Assembly: GCF_000736415.1 (NCBI RefSeq)
Contig: NZ_CP009043.1
Span: forward strand, 806,001 to 870,000
Reading direction: 5' to 3'
Length of the DNA: 64,000 nt
Source of the DNA: Campylobacter iguaniorum
Lineage (GTDB): Bacteria; Campylobacterota; Campylobacteria; Campylobacterales; Campylobacteraceae
Below the pieces are notes generated by a model that saw only the letters and a program-made list of their open reading frames with translations, was not told the DNA's origin and did not search any database. Within the stretch, counting starts at the first letter, position 1. Each line of letters begins with the position of its first letter. Positions 45,365 through 55,340 of the stretch are shown piece by piece. A program made the translations under genes and the position numbers.

Positions 45365-47206
45365 TTATCCTATAGTTTTTAGATATCCATTATCATTTAA
45401 GAACAAATACAACTCGCCCAAAATATGCTTCTTTTGTTTTTCATCGACTAAATTTGAGTTTTCGATGCGTTCATTTAAAGTATCTCTGATAGCGTGTATA
45501 TCATAGTCTAAGTCTTCTAAAATATCCATGATTGATTGAGATTCTAAGATGTTTTTTATCTCATATTTGCCATTGTCTTTTAAGTAGATTGTAGCTTCTG
45601 TAGGGTGAGTGAAAAGGTTGTGTTTCATTCCAAGAACCTCTTGATAAGCTCCAACTAAGAAAAATCCTAAGAAATATTCTTCTTTTTCGACATCAATATC
45701 GTGCAAAAATAGTGGGTTTTTGTTTGCATCGAAGCTTATTTCGCCGTCGCTATCGCAAGTTATATCCCAAATAGAAGCTGAAAGCGTAGGGCGTTCATCT
45801 AGTCTATCAAGTGGCATAACTGGGAAGTTTTGTCCTAAACCCCAAAAATCAGGCAAACTTTGGAACATTGAGAAATTTACCAAGTATCTTTCTTGGACTT
45901 CTTCTTGGATTTTTAAAAGTTCAGCGTAGTTTTGTTTATTTCCAAGAAGCGATATGGCTTTTTTCATGACAAGATGTACTAAAACTTCAGAGTTTGATCT
46001 ATCTTGTAAATCCACATATCCAAGGTCGAATAGAGTTAAAACGCTTTCCATATGGGCGATACTATCGTGAAGATACTCGATCGCATTGCTTGGTTTTATG
46101 GTGGTGTAAAGGTCGTAAAGCTCATCAATTAGAGGTGGGTTTTTTTTCTTTAAAACAAGTTTTTCTTCTGCGTATTCTTGGCTAAAAAGCTCAAGCACAG
46201 GAGCTACTAAAACTGCGTGATTTGCCGCGATATAGCGACCACTTTCTATGAAGATATTTGGCTCAATTTCATTTTTTTGGTTTGCTATGGTTTTTAGCAG
46301 GTAAACAACGTCGTTGGCGTACTCTTTTAATGTATAGTTTCTGCTAGGATGTTCTTTGAACTGCGAATATTCTATAGCTAGGCCGCCGCCTAAATTTATG
46401 GCTTGCAAGTTTGAAGCACCCATTTTACGAAGCTCTGCATAGATATTTCCTGCTTCTATTAGGGCTTTTTTGAGCGGATGGATTTCGTTTATCTGACTTC
46501 CTATATGGAAGTGAATCATTGTAAATTGCTCGATTAATCCGTTGTCTTTTAGTAAATTTACAGCTTCTATAAGCTCGGTTGAAGTAAGACCAAATTTAGA
46601 GTTTATGCCACCACTCTTAGCCCAAACCCCAGTTCCGCTGCTGTGAAGTCTGATCCTAAGACCGATGTTTGGCTTTGGTGCAAATCTCTCTTTTGATGTT
46701 GAGATTATGGCTTTTAGCTCGTTTAAGCCTTCTATCGTAAGAGTGATATTGTGTCCCATTTCAGCTGCTATGAAGCCCAAATTTATCAGCTCTTTATCTT
46801 TAAATCCATTTACTGTGATAGGAGCGTCATAGTTGTTGTAAGCCATGGCTAGAAGTAGCTCGGCCTTGCTTCCTGCTTCTAAGCCATATCCGTATGGACT
46901 GCCTAGCTTTACTAGATTTTCTACAAAGCCTGGATATTGATTGACTTTGAGCGGATAGACTGCATTGAAGGTGCCTGAGTAGCCAAACTCCTTTTTTGCT
47001 CTTTCAAAATTTGAATAAACTTGAACGATTTGTTTTTTGATAAGGTGTGGGAAACGAAGCAACAAAGGCCCTCTGTAGCCATCGTCTCTTATGTCTTTTA
47101 CTATGTCGATTATGGCTGGCTTGAAGTCGTTATTTAGACAAATTTTGCCCCCATCAACTATAAAGTTTGAATCGCCCCAAAGGCTTAATCCATAATCGTT
47201 TGTCAT
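45365..47206 (-). CDS. speA: Biosynthetic arginine decarboxylase
   Basis: A 613-residue PLP enzyme (fold III) converting arginine to agmatine for polyamine synthesis. The PLP lysine is in NAVYPLKVNQ; HFHIGSQ, NLGGGLAIEYS and ESGRYIAANHAVL are further hallmarks, and WDITCDSDGEI contains the active-site cysteine of the other monomer. It starts within 4 bases of the hisS stop. Confidence 0.95.
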   Translation of the reverse strand: MTNDYGLSLWGDSNFIVDGGKICLNNDFKPAIIDIVKDIRDDGYRGPLLLRFPHLIKKQIVQVYSNFERAKKEFGYSGTFNAVYPLKVNQYPGFVENLVKLGSPYGYGLEAGSKAELLLAMAYNNYDAPITVNGFKDKELINLGFIAAEMGHNITLTIEGLNELKAIISTSKERFAPKPNIGLRIRLHSSGTGVWAKSGGINSKFGLTSTELIEAVNLLKDNGLIEQFTMIHFHIGSQINEIHPLKKALIEAGNIYAELRKMGASNLQAINLGGGLAIEYSQFKEHPSRNYTLKEYANDVVYLLKTIANQKNEIEPNIFIESGRYIAANHAVLVAPVLELFSQEYAEEKLVLKKKNPPLIDELYDLYTTIKPSNAIEYLHDSIAHMESVLTLFDLGYVDLQDRSNSEVLVHLVMKKAISLLGNKQNYAELLKIQEEVQERYLVNFSMFQSLPDFWGLGQNFPVMPLDRLDERPTLSASIWDITCDSDGEISFDANKNPLFLHDIDVEKEEYFLGFFLVGAYQEVLGMKHNLFTHPTEATIYLKDNGKYEIKNILESQSIMDILEDLDYDIHAIRDTLNERIENSNLVDEKQKKHILGELYLFLNDNGYLKTIG

Positions 47207-48429
47207 AGCTCACCTTTTAAATTTGAAATATTTATACGTTTTTCTTCTTTTGTGTCTAAATTTTTATACCAAATTTGACTGTTTTTTGCTTCATCTTCAC
47301 CGATACACAAAAATATTTTTGCGTTTTTCTTGTCGGCTAAATTTAGATGTTTATTTGGGCTTTTCGCCTCGTATGAGACCTCTACTTTATGCTCTTTTCT
47401 AAGCTCAAAAGCAATTTTGTAAATGTCATTTACATACGCATTATCTAGCGCGCATATATAAATCCCATCCCTAAAATTTGGAAGCTCTTTTTGTTTCAAA
47501 ATCTCCATTATACGCTCGATTCCCATAGCCCAGCCAACTCCAGGAGTAGCTTTGCCACCCAAAAACTCGACTAATCTATCATATCTTCCACCACCAGCCA
47601 CAGCGCTTTTTGAGCCGATTTCATCGCTTACAAACTCAAATGCAGTCTTGCAGTAATAATCAAGCCCACGCACAAGCCTTGCATCTACTTCAAATTTAAC
47701 GCCGTTTTGAGCTAAAATCTCTTTTAATTTTTCAAACTCGCTAGAGCAAATTTGATTTAGGTTATCAGTGATGAGTGGAGCGTCTTTTAAAAGCATTTGA
47801 CAATGGTCATTTTTACAGTCCAAGACGCGGATTGGATTTGTTTTAATGCGTCTTTGGCAGTCTTCACAAAGACCATCTTTTGACTCCAAAAACTTAACTA
47901 ATTTTTGTCTATAAAGTGGCATGCACTCACTATCTCCAAGTGAGTTTATTTTTAGAGTGGTTTTGATATTAAATTTATTCAAAATCTCGCTAAGCATCAA
48001 AATAACGCTCGCGTCTTCATAAACGCTTGATTCGCCAAAACACTCCACGCCAAACTGATGAAACTCTCTCAAACGCCCACGTTGTGGTCTTTCGTAGCGA
48101 AACATACTTCCGCTGTAAAAATATTTTTTAACCCCGCCGGCTTTGTCAAATTTAGCCTCGATAAATGCTCTTACGACTCCAGCAGTTCCCTCAGGTCTTA
48201 GGCAAACGTCATTGCCGCCTTTGTCTGTGAACTGATACATCTCTTTACCGACTATATCGCTACTTTCGCCGACACTTCTTTTAAAAAGCCCAGTTTCTTC
48301 CATTTTTGGAGTTTCGCAAAACTCATATCTGTAGTTTTTGGCTACTTCTTCACAAGTTTCTACTATAAATTTATATAATTTTCCATCATTATCTAGCAAA
48401 TCTTTCATACCGCGAAGTGCATTTATCAT
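47203..48429 (-). CDS. hisS: Histidyl-tRNA synthetase
   Basis: A 408-residue class II aminoacyl-tRNA synthetase. The HisRS opening ALRGMKDLL, motif 2 around FRYERPQRGRLREFHQFGVE, HisA motifs LVRGLDYYCKTAFEF and AGGGRYDRL, and motif 3 (GVGWAMGIERI) are present, with an anticodon-binding domain at the end. Its stop/start overlap with speA and tmk (ATGA) indicates one transcript. Confidence 0.96.
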   Translation of the reverse strand: MINALRGMKDLLDNDGKLYKFIVETCEEVAKNYRYEFCETPKMEETGLFKRSVGESSDIVGKEMYQFTDKGGNDVCLRPEGTAGVVRAFIEAKFDKAGGVKKYFYSGSMFRYERPQRGRLREFHQFGVECFGESSVYEDASVILMLSEILNKFNIKTTLKINSLGDSECMPLYRQKLVKFLESKDGLCEDCQRRIKTNPIRVLDCKNDHCQMLLKDAPLITDNLNQICSSEFEKLKEILAQNGVKFEVDARLVRGLDYYCKTAFEFVSDEIGSKSAVAGGGRYDRLVEFLGGKATPGVGWAMGIERIMEILKQKELPNFRDGIYICALDNAYVNDIYKIAFELRKEHKVEVSYEAKSPNKHLNLADKKNAKIFLCIGEDEAKNSQIWYKNLDTKEEKRINISNLKGEL

Positions 48430-49004
48430 ATAAATTTCCTTATTTTATCTTGAATTTCATTGATGTCAAGACCTGCATTCACTTCTAAAACATCAAATTT
48501 TAAATCGGCGAGTATTATACTCATAAATCCTTGAACTCTCATTAAATACTCTATGCCTCTATTTTCGATTTCATCACTTGTCCCACGACCAAAAAGGCGG
48601 GTTTTTATGAGATTTTCATCTGCTTTTAAAAAGATAAATTTATCGCCTAAATCATTTTTGAGTGCAAATTTATTTAGCTCCAAAAGCTCTGCGATGTCTA
48701 AATTTTCATCACTTGCCATAGCATAAGCCATACCAGAGATAAATCCACGATCGCTTAAAATTAGCTCTTTGTGATTTGGTTTTATGACCTTTTCATAGTG
48801 TTCTGCACGGTCGGCTAAAAAGAGCAAAATCTCAGCTCTTGAACAAATTTTGTTTGCATTTTGAAGCAAAAACTCACGCACTTTTACCCCAAACTCAGTT
48901 CCGCCTGGCTCTTTTGTGATTATAGCGTTTGGAATGAAAGATTTAAGTAGTGAAATTTGAGTTGATTTGCCAACTCCGTCAATCCCTTCAAATGTAACTA
49001 GCAT
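48426..49004 (-). CDS. tmk: Thymidylate kinase
   Basis: A 192-residue kinase phosphorylating dTMP. P-loop FEGIDGVGKSTQ (about residues 4-15), TKEPGGTEFGVKVRE with the substrate-binding loop, and SDRGFISGMAYA with the catalytic arginine region. Overlaps coaD by 7 bases and hisS by 4. Confidence 0.95.
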   Translation of the reverse strand: MLVTFEGIDGVGKSTQISLLKSFIPNAIITKEPGGTEFGVKVREFLLQNANKICSRAEILLFLADRAEHYEKVIKPNHKELILSDRGFISGMAYAMASDENLDIAELLELNKFALKNDLGDKFIFLKADENLIKTRLFGRGTSDEIENRGIEYLMRVQGFMSIILADLKFDVLEVNAGLDINEIQDKIRKFI

Positions 49005-49477
49005 TTTTTACCTTTTATATCTTCTAAAATTTCTTTTGGGACTAAATTTGTGATGTCCCCGCCATGACTCAAAACAGAACGCACAATCGAGCTTGAAATA
49101 AATGCGTTTTTGAGGCTTGGCATGAAATAAACCGTTTCAAACTCGCTCCACAAAGATGCATTTGCGTAGCCGATTTGGAGCTCATATTCAAAGTCGCTAA
49201 CTGCTCTAAGCCCACGTACGACTGTGTTTATGCCCTGAGCCTTAGCAAAATCCACAAGCAAATTGCTAAAGCCAACAACCTCTACATTTGAGATATCTTT
49301 TGTAGCTATTTTGGCTAAATTTATTCGCTTTTCGTGGCAAAAGTAGGGCGTTTTGCTCTCATTTAAAGCCACTGCTACGATAACTCTATCAAAGACCTTG
49401 CAGGCTCTTTTAATGACATCTATATGACCATTTGTAATAGGATCAAAAGTCCCTGGATATATACAAGATTTATTCAT
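48998..49477 (-). CDS. coaD: Phosphopantetheine adenylyltransferase
   Basis: A 159-residue nucleotidyltransferase, the fourth step of CoA synthesis after CoaBC (8317). The T/HxGH motif lies in CIYPGTFDPITNGHIDVI, and ALNESKTPYF, VVRGLRAVSDFEYELQ and ISSSIVRSVLSHGGDI are characteristic. It lies 3 bases from the end of flgA. Confidence 0.95.
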   Translation of the reverse strand: MNKSCIYPGTFDPITNGHIDVIKRACKVFDRVIVAVALNESKTPYFCHEKRINLAKIATKDISNVEVVGFSNLLVDFAKAQGINTVVRGLRAVSDFEYELQIGYANASLWSEFETVYFMPSLKNAFISSSIVRSVLSHGGDITNLVPKEILEDIKGKKC

Positions 49478-49480
49478 TTT

Positions 49481-50134
49481 TTACCTTATTATTGCTCTAT
49501 TTTTTGATATGATAGTTGCTTTAAAGATTTGATTGTTTTCATTTTTTACTTGGATTATTTCTCCGATGTTTGCATCTTCAAGCGTTGTGACTAGTATTTC
49601 GACGCTCAAACTTCCGTCATTTATAATAGCTGTGATTTGATCTCCTCTTTTTATGTCGCTTAGGGTTTTAAACTGTCTAGTTGTCAAAACTCTTCCCATT
49701 TTTATGCGAGTTTTTGTGATTAGAGATACTTTTGGTAGTGAGGTTAGGGCTGTTTTTTCGTATTTGTTTAGCGGGACTAAAATACTCTCAAAGTCACTTA
49801 AATTTAGTATTTGCCCCTTGTCCATGTCTCTTGAAGCTACAAAAACTTTAACTTTGGCTTTGATGTCAAATTTAAAAAACATACTTTTATTTAGATTATT
49901 TGGCATTTTGTATACGGCTCTTAGATTTCCGCCGTCATCTTTTAGAGATAAAAGCAATATCTCTTTTAGCTCGTACTCATTAAAATCTTGTGGCAAATTA
50001 TCTGGTTTTTGGATATTTAGCTTTTCTATTATTATATTTGGAATTTGCGATTTGATATTTTCTTCTAGCAGTGAGACTAAAGATGCTGAAAAAAGCTTTT
50101 GTGAAAATAAAATGATTAGGATTAAAAATAAAAT
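49481..50134 (-). CDS. flgA: Flagellar basal-body P-ring chaperone FlgA (start uncertain)
   Basis: A periplasmic chaperone for P-ring assembly. The recognisable part begins with a hydrophobic export signal (ILFLILIILFSQKLFSAS) and ends with the SAF-type domain: FVASRDMDKGQILNLSDF, MGRVLTTRQFKTL and ITAIINDGSLSVEILVTTLEDANIGE. The frame extends back to ATG codons at 50239 and 50251, but that stretch translates the antisense-free tRNA-Gly itself. In between there is no ATG, GTG or TTG in frame; ATT at 50134-50132 is the nearest candidate and shares its A with the tRNA CCA end. The start is therefore unresolved. Confidence 0.75.
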   Translation of the reverse strand: MLFLILIILFSQKLFSASLVSLLEENIKSQIPNIIIEKLNIQKPDNLPQDFNEYELKEILLLSLKDDGGNLRAVYKMPNNLNKSMFFKFDIKAKVKVFVASRDMDKGQILNLSDFESILVPLNKYEKTALTSLPKVSLITKTRIKMGRVLTTRQFKTLSDIKRGDQITAIINDGSLSVEILVTTLEDANIGEIIQVKNENNQIFKATIISKNRAIIR

Positions 50135-50208
50135 GGAGCGGGAAACGAGATTCGAACTCGCGACCCCAACCTTGGCAAGGTTGTGCTCTACCCCTGAGCT
50201 ATTCCCGC
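50134..50208 (-). tRNA. tRNA-Gly (anticodon GCC)
   Basis: A 75-base tRNA: acceptor GCGGGAA/TTCCCGC, T-arm GCGAGTTCGAATCTCGT, anticodon loop TTGCCAA (anticodon GCC), CCA encoded. It lies immediately upstream of flgA on the same strand and just after moeA, and is likely cut from a shared transcript. Confidence 0.95.
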
Positions 50209-50254
50209 TTGTCTTGTTTTGAGAGCGTGATTGTAGCATAAATTTACTCATATG

Positions 50255-51436
50255 TCAAGATAGTTTGATGATTTTTATCAAAGTTTTGTCTGAAATTTCA
50301 TTTTCACCGATTTTTGAAAGGTACAAAGCGTTTGCATTTGCTAGTGGTTTTATCATCGCTGGACTAAATTTATTGTTTTTGTTTAGTGGTGTAAATTTGC
50401 CGTCTATATAGTTGCCAAGCACGATATTTGCGCGACTTCCTTTTTGAATCATATCGCCATTAAATGTTGCTTCGCACGTCTCGTGGAGATACTCTTTTCT
50501 TCCGCTTATTTTTTTGATAGCTGGGATAGCTGACAAAAAGCAACCTATATAGCATGACATCGGGTTTCCTGGCAAGATAAATACAAGCTGTTTGCCTTTT
50601 TTAAATATCTTTGTAGGACCTGCTGGTCTGATGTCTATACTTCCTACAATGCACTCATATCCAAGCTCTTGCAAGCAAGACTTCATAAAATCAGCTTCGC
50701 CTTTGCTAGCTCCTCCGCTTGTGATGATGACATCGTAGTTTGAAGCTTTTATTATCTCTTGTTTGAGGCTTTGTTTTTCATCTTTTAAGATACCTTTATA
50801 CTCACTTTCAAAGCCGTTATTTAGAAGTAGTGAGCTTATGCCAAGCGCGTTTGCATTATAAATCGACCTATCATCACAAGTTTGCCAAGGCTCGTTTATC
50901 TCATTTCCTGTGCTAAAAACTGCTATTTTTGGTTTAGCAAAGACTTTTACAAAGCTGATGCCTTGAGAGGCTAAAAGCATGATTTTGGCTGCATTTAGAA
51001 GTGTTGATTTGCTAAGAAGCGGCTCTCCAACGCCTAGTTCTTCGCCTTTTAGCTTTCTGGCGTTGTCTTTTTTAATATATTTTGGTACGATTAAATTGCC
51101 ATTTTCATCAAAAGCTTCATCTTCAAGCATAACAACGGTGTCACTACCAGTGGGAAATATCGCTCCAGTCATTATTTTGTAGCATTCGTTTTTGCCTATG
51201 CTATACTCTTTTTTATCCCCTGCAAAGATAGTTCCAAGGATTTTTAAAGGACTGTTTATATCATTATAATTAAAAGCGTAGCCATCGAGGGCTGAATTGT
51301 CAGCAAATGGAAGTGGTTTTGTAGTGATTATATCTTCAGCTAAAACTCTACCTACGGCTAAATTTATGCTGATAAACTCATAATTATCTAAGCATTCTAG
51401 CTCATCAATTTTTGAAAACATCTCATTAACTTCCAT
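50255..51436 (-). CDS. moeA: Molybdopterin molybdenumtransferase MoeA
   Basis: A 393-residue enzyme inserting molybdate into adenylated molybdopterin. PLPFADNSALDGYAF, IMTGAIFPTGSDTVVMLED, STGNEINEP, ITSGGASKGEADFMK and LPGNPMSCYIGC mark the four MoeA domains. It works after the MogA/MoaB protein at 41973. It starts 9 bases from murA's stop. Confidence 0.94.
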   Translation of the reverse strand: MEVNEMFSKIDELECLDNYEFISINLAVGRVLAEDIITTKPLPFADNSALDGYAFNYNDINSPLKILGTIFAGDKKEYSIGKNECYKIMTGAIFPTGSDTVVMLEDEAFDENGNLIVPKYIKKDNARKLKGEELGVGEPLLSKSTLLNAAKIMLLASQGISFVKVFAKPKIAVFSTGNEINEPWQTCDDRSIYNANALGISSLLLNNGFESEYKGILKDEKQSLKQEIIKASNYDVIITSGGASKGEADFMKSCLQELGYECIVGSIDIRPAGPTKIFKKGKQLVFILPGNPMSCYIGCFLSAIPAIKKISGRKEYLHETCEATFNGDMIQKGSRANIVLGNYIDGKFTPLNKNNKFSPAMIKPLANANALYLSKIGENEISDKTLIKIIKLS

Positions 51437-51445
51437 TTTTTATCC

Positions 51446-52705
51446 TTATTCGCTAAGTCTTTTTATGTCTGCTCCAAGCTTGCTAAGCTTTGTTTCTAGG
51501 TTTTCATATCCTCTATCAAGGTGGTAGATTCTATGTACTCTCGTCGTGCCATTGGCTCTAAGTGCTGCCAAAACTAACGCTGAGCTTGCTCTTAGATCTG
51601 TTGCCATGACATCAGCTCCGTTTAATTCATCACCACAAATAGTCGCCAAATGTCCATTTAGCTTAATGTCTGCGCCCATTCTTATAAGCTCACTTGCGTG
51701 CATAAAGCGGTTTTCAAAAAGTCTTTCATCAATCGTGCTAACGCCATCTGCCACGCAAGCAAGTGCCATAAACTGAGCTTGCATATCAGTAGGAAATCCT
51801 GGAAACTCAGTTGTAATAATCTGGACTGGATGAAGAGCTCCTGAGGAGATGATTTTGATATTTTTATCATTAAACTCAAAATTTAATCCCATGTCGCTAA
51901 GCTTTCCAAGGACTGAAACTAGGTGGTTTGGCTCAATATTTTTAAGTGTGACTTCCCCGCCAGCTATAGCTACAGCACAAAGGTATGTGCCAGCTTCTAT
52001 TCTGTCTGGTATGACGGTGATTTTTGGTAAATTTAAAAGCTCTTTGTTTGTTCCATGGACTGTTATTTCGCTGGTTCCTATGCCTTCTATTTTTACTCCG
52101 CTAGTCTCTAAAATTTGGCAAATTTGAACCACTTCTGGCTCTTTTGCTGCGTTAAAAATCTTTGTAGTTCCGTTTGCTAGGGCTGCTGCCATTACGATAT
52201 TTTCAGTGCCTGTGACTGTGATTTTATCAAAGACGATGTTTGCGCCTTTTAGCCCGTCTTTTGCGCTGGCTATGACATATCCGTCTTTTATCTCTATTGT
52301 TGCGCCCATTTTTTCTAGTGCAGCAAGGTGCAAATCAATAGGTCTAGCTCCAATAGCACACCCTCCAGGCAAAGAAACCTCACAATATCCATATCTTGCA
52401 ACAAGTGGGCCAAGAACTAAAATAGAAGCTCTCATCTTGCGAACGATGTCATAAGTGGCTTTTGTGGAGTTTATGGAAGTTGTGTTAATTTTTAAATTTG
52501 AGCCATCTAAAGTCGAGGTCGCGCCTAAATTTTGTAGCAATTTTATAAATGTTTTTATATCTTCGACTTGTGGAATGTTTGATACAAGGACGTCATTTTT
52601 AGCCAGTATGCTCATAGCGATGATAGGTAGTGCGGCGTTTTTAGCACCACTGATATTTACCTCGCCAAATAGTTTATTTCCGCCTTTGATTTCTAAATAA
52701 TCCAT
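51446..52705 (-). CDS. murA: UDP-GlcNAc 1-carboxyvinyltransferase
   Basis: A 419-residue enzyme of the EPSP-synthase family catalysing the first committed step of peptidoglycan synthesis, the target of fosfomycin. The catalytic cysteine is conserved in [16 protein letters not shown], so it should be drug-sensitive by this criterion. [28 protein letters not shown] at the start (given in parts: [22 protein letters not shown]) is typical. First gene of the minus-strand block. Confidence 0.95.
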   Translation of the reverse strand: MDYLEIKGGNKLFGEVNISGAKNAALPIIAMSILAKNDVLVSNIPQVEDIKTFIKLLQNLGATSTLDGSNLKINTTSINSTKATYDIVRKMRASILVLGPLVARYGYCEVSLPGGCAIGARPIDLHLAALEKMGATIEIKDGYVIASAKDGLKGANIVFDKITVTGTENIVMAAALANGTTKIFNAAKEPEVVQICQILETSGVKIEGIGTSEITVHGTNKELLNLPKITVIPDRIEAGTYLCAVAIAGGEVTLKNIEPNHLVSVLGKLSDMGLNFEFNDKNIKIISSGALHPVQIITTEFPGFPTDMQAQFMALACVADGVSTIDERLFENRFMHASELIRMGADIKLNGHLATICGDELNGADVMATDLRASSALVLAALRANGTTRVHRIYHLDRGYENLETKLSKLGADIKRLSE

Positions 52706-52808
52706 GAATAACCTTTAAAAAATAAGGGTGATTATAGCAAATTTATGTTTAAGATTTAAGAATTTATTTGATACAATTGCATAAATAAACCATTTTTAAA
52801 GAAACACA

Positions 52809-53498
52809 ATGAATATTAAAACTATCTGCATCGGTGCGATTGGTGTATTGTTTTTAAGTGCTTGTTCTACAAAAAGTGATATTTCTACTACTCAAATTAA
52901 CTCTTATAAATTTAATTCAAATCAAGATTATAGCTCTAGCATAACTCGTCAATTCAAGCAAAATGATGATAAAGAGTCTAATATATCTTACGAAAAAGAT
53001 ATAAATTTGAGTAAATATCTAAATAAAAAAGTTGGCAGAGACTGCTCTGGCCTTGTAACTCTAATAAATAATGAAAATAACGAGCTGTATTTTAGCAGTA
53101 AAGAGCTAGATAACTTTTATGATAAGCATGGTAGAAAATCCCAAGCTCTATTTAATATGTATAAAGCTGAAAATAAAATTGCTTTTGATGAGCCAAAATT
53201 AGGCGATTTGGTCTTTTTCAATAATACAACTAAAGGGACTAGAAAGCTTAAAGAAAATAGAATAACTCATGTTGGCATAGTCGATAAAATAGAGCCAAAT
53301 GGCACGGTGACTTTTTTACACAATGTAAATGGCAAAAATATCAGAAGCGTGATGAATCTAAAATATAAAAACACACATAAACTAAATGGCAAGAAAATCA
53401 ATGCTTACATAACAAGATGCAATAACACATCTTGCTTGGTTTCAAATAAATTTGCTGGTTTTGGTAAGATAGATAAAAGCTTGAATATAAAGTATTAA
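52809..53498 (+). CDS. NlpC/P60-type lipoprotein (cell-wall endopeptidase-like)
   Basis: A 229-residue lipoprotein (signal ending LFLSAC, lipidated C19). The cysteine peptidase triad fits C79 (KVGRDCSGLVTL), H154 (RITHVGIVDK) and H171 (TFLHNVNG), and LGDLVFFN precedes the first histidine as in NlpC/P60 domains. It probably cuts peptide bonds in peptidoglycan at the outer membrane. The start is an ATG with AAAGAAAC upstream, a weak ribosome site. Starts the plus-strand group that ends with SixA. Confidence 0.82.
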   Translation: MNIKTICIGAIGVLFLSACSTKSDISTTQINSYKFNSNQDYSSSITRQFKQNDDKESNISYEKDINLSKYLNKKVGRDCSGLVTLINNENNELYFSSKELDNFYDKHGRKSQALFNMYKAENKIAFDEPKLGDLVFFNNTTKGTRKLKENRITHVGIVDKIEPNGTVTFLHNVNGKNIRSVMNLKYKNTHKLNGKKINAYITRCNNTSCLVSNKFAGFGKIDKSLNIKY

Positions 53499-53530
53499 AT
53501 TTATAAAATCACGAAATTAACGAGGTAAAT

Positions 53531-54052
53531 TTGGCAGTAACTCCGATTTTGATAGCTGTAAATGCGGTTATTTATTTTTTGCAATATTTTGTCTATGATC
53601 CATTTGGTTTTGGTATGTATTTTGGGCTTAATAAACTATTTTTTGCTGGTGCTTATTGGCAGATTTTGACCACGATGTTTTTGCACGGCTCACTTACTCA
53701 TATCATCATGAATATGGCTGTTTTGTTTCAGTTTGGGACTATTTTTGAGCGTTATCTTGGCGGGGTTAAATTTTTACTACTATATATGATTGGAGGAGTT
53801 CTTACAAGCCTTCTTAGTCTTAGTTATCTTTTTATAAATCCAACTGTAAATTTAGTAGGAGCTAGCGGTGCGATATGTGTGCTTCTTGGCTTTATGGCTA
53901 ATCTTGATAGATATAGTAGAAAAGGGCTTATCATAGCGCTTTTACTTATGAGTTTTGCGCCACTTTTACTTGGTATGAATATAGCTTGGTATGCTCATCT
54001 TTTTGGATTTGGGATAGGGTATTTGGCTGGTTATATGAGGATTTTTAGATGA
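53531..54052 (+). CDS. Rhomboid-family intramembrane serine protease
   Basis: A 173-residue, six-helix membrane protein. The catalytic dyad is S112 in the GASGAI motif and H156 in WYAHLFGFGIGYLAG; the earlier LHGSLTHIIMNMAVL carries the H-x4-N oxyanion-hole pattern. It cleaves transmembrane substrates, none identified. Start is a TTG with GAGG 6 bases upstream, and its stop overlaps the DUF455 gene (ATGA). Confidence 0.92.
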   Translation: MAVTPILIAVNAVIYFLQYFVYDPFGFGMYFGLNKLFFAGAYWQILTTMFLHGSLTHIIMNMAVLFQFGTIFERYLGGVKFLLLYMIGGVLTSLLSLSYLFINPTVNLVGASGAICVLLGFMANLDRYSRKGLIIALLLMSFAPLLLGMNIAWYAHLFGFGIGYLAGYMRIFR

Positions 54053-54858
54053 GTTTTTTTACTAGGTGTAAAGAGGTCTTGGATGATGGGGATTTGGAGT
54101 CTAAATTTAGCGGTTTTGAAGCATTATTTGATGATTTCAGATCAGATAAACTTGGCTTTGAAGATGAGATTATAGAGCCACTTATTAGCCCAAGCTATGC
54201 TAAATTTGCTCAAATTTATGAGATGAAAGAGCTTAAAAAACAAAAATCAGCAGACAAAAACGCAGCCTTTTTGCACTCTATTGCCCACATAGAATACAGC
54301 GCGATTGATATTGCTCTTGATGCTTGTTATAGATTTAGAGGCTTGCCTAAGGAGTATTATTTTGACTGGCTTGAGGTGGCTGGTGATGAGATAAGACACT
54401 TCAAAATGATAGATGAGCAGCTGCAAAAAACTGGCTATAAATATGGCGATTTGAGCGTACATAATGGGCTTTTCATAGCTTTGCAAAAGACACAAGGCTC
54501 ACTGCTTGATAGAATGGCGGTACTGCCTAGATTTATGGAGGCAAATGGGCTTGATGCAAATCTTTTTATGATGGAAAAAATCAAAACCGATGCTTCAAAA
54601 AACTGGCTAACCAATACGCTAAAAATAATCCACCACGAAGAGATAGACCATGTCAAAAAGGGCGATAAGTGGTTTAAATTTGCTTGCAAAGAGCAGGGCG
54701 TGGATCCAAACTCGTGGATAAATATAGTCCTAAAGCACTATCCAAACGCATTTAGCACAAAAAGAGAGCTAGATGAGGCGCACCGCATTATGGCTGGATT
54801 TAGTACTGATGAACTTGAAGCGATGAAAAAATTACAACTAGATAAGGAAAAATTATGA
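54049..54858 (+). CDS. DUF455 family ferritin-like protein
   Basis: A 269-residue protein of the DUF455 family. Metal-ligand-like E/H pairs are visible in FLHSIAHIEYSAIDIALDA, GDEIRHFKMIDEQL and IIHHEEIDHVKKG, in line with a ferritin-like four-helix diiron bundle. Reaction unknown. Overlaps both the rhomboid and sixA genes, so it is in one transcript with them. Confidence 0.85.
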   Translation: MSFFTRCKEVLDDGDLESKFSGFEALFDDFRSDKLGFEDEIIEPLISPSYAKFAQIYEMKELKKQKSADKNAAFLHSIAHIEYSAIDIALDACYRFRGLPKEYYFDWLEVAGDEIRHFKMIDEQLQKTGYKYGDLSVHNGLFIALQKTQGSLLDRMAVLPRFMEANGLDANLFMMEKIKTDASKNWLTNTLKIIHHEEIDHVKKGDKWFKFACKEQGVDPNSWINIVLKHYPNAFSTKRELDEAHRIMAGFSTDELEAMKKLQLDKEKL

Positions 54859-55340
54859 AAACTATATATTTTATAAGGCATTCCAAGGCGGAAAAAAGAG
54901 ATGACGATGATTTTGCTAGAGATCTGATAGAAAAGGGCGAAAGTGCGGCTAAATTTATGGGTAAAAGACTTAAAAAACATAAAGTTACGCCTGATATCAT
55001 ATTTGCTTCGCCAGCCAAAAGGGCTTTGAAAACTGCAAATTTACTCTCAAAAGAGATAGGCTACAAAAAAGAAATTACTCAAGTAAAAGCGCTGTATGAT
55101 TGCAGTCCTACTAATATGCATGAGTTTATAAAAAATATAGATGATGAGTTGCAAAGCGTGTTTATAGTAGGACACAACCCAAGCATCACAGAAATATCTG
55201 AGTTTTTGAGTGATTCTGATATAGGAAATATTCCGACAAGTGGGATTTTTTGTATTGAATTTGACGTGCAAAGCTTCAAAGAGATAATCAACCACCACGG
55301 TCATGCGCTGTTTTTTGACTATCCTAAAAAGCACAAATAA
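54855..55340 (+). CDS. sixA: Phosphohistidine phosphatase SixA
   Basis: A 161-residue histidine-phosphatase-superfamily protein. The RH motif is in IYFIRHSKAEK, with ASPAKRALKTANLL and VGHNPSITEISEFL giving the second arginine and histidine. SixA removes phosphate from histidine phosphotransfer domains or NPr; the partner is unknown here. Last gene before the long spacer. Confidence 0.9.
   Translation: MKTIYFIRHSKAEKRDDDDFARDLIEKGESAAKFMGKRLKKHKVTPDIIFASPAKRALKTANLLSKEIGYKKEITQVKALYDCSPTNMHEFIKNIDDELQSVFIVGHNPSITEISEFLSDSDIGNIPTSGIFCIEFDVQSFKEIINHHGHALFFDYPKKHK

Noticed and set aside
49481-50251. flgA N-terminus extended to 50251
   Set aside because: The first 39 codons are the tRNA-Gly gene and its leader read as protein; they carry no signal peptide, so they are not part of a conserved FlgA.
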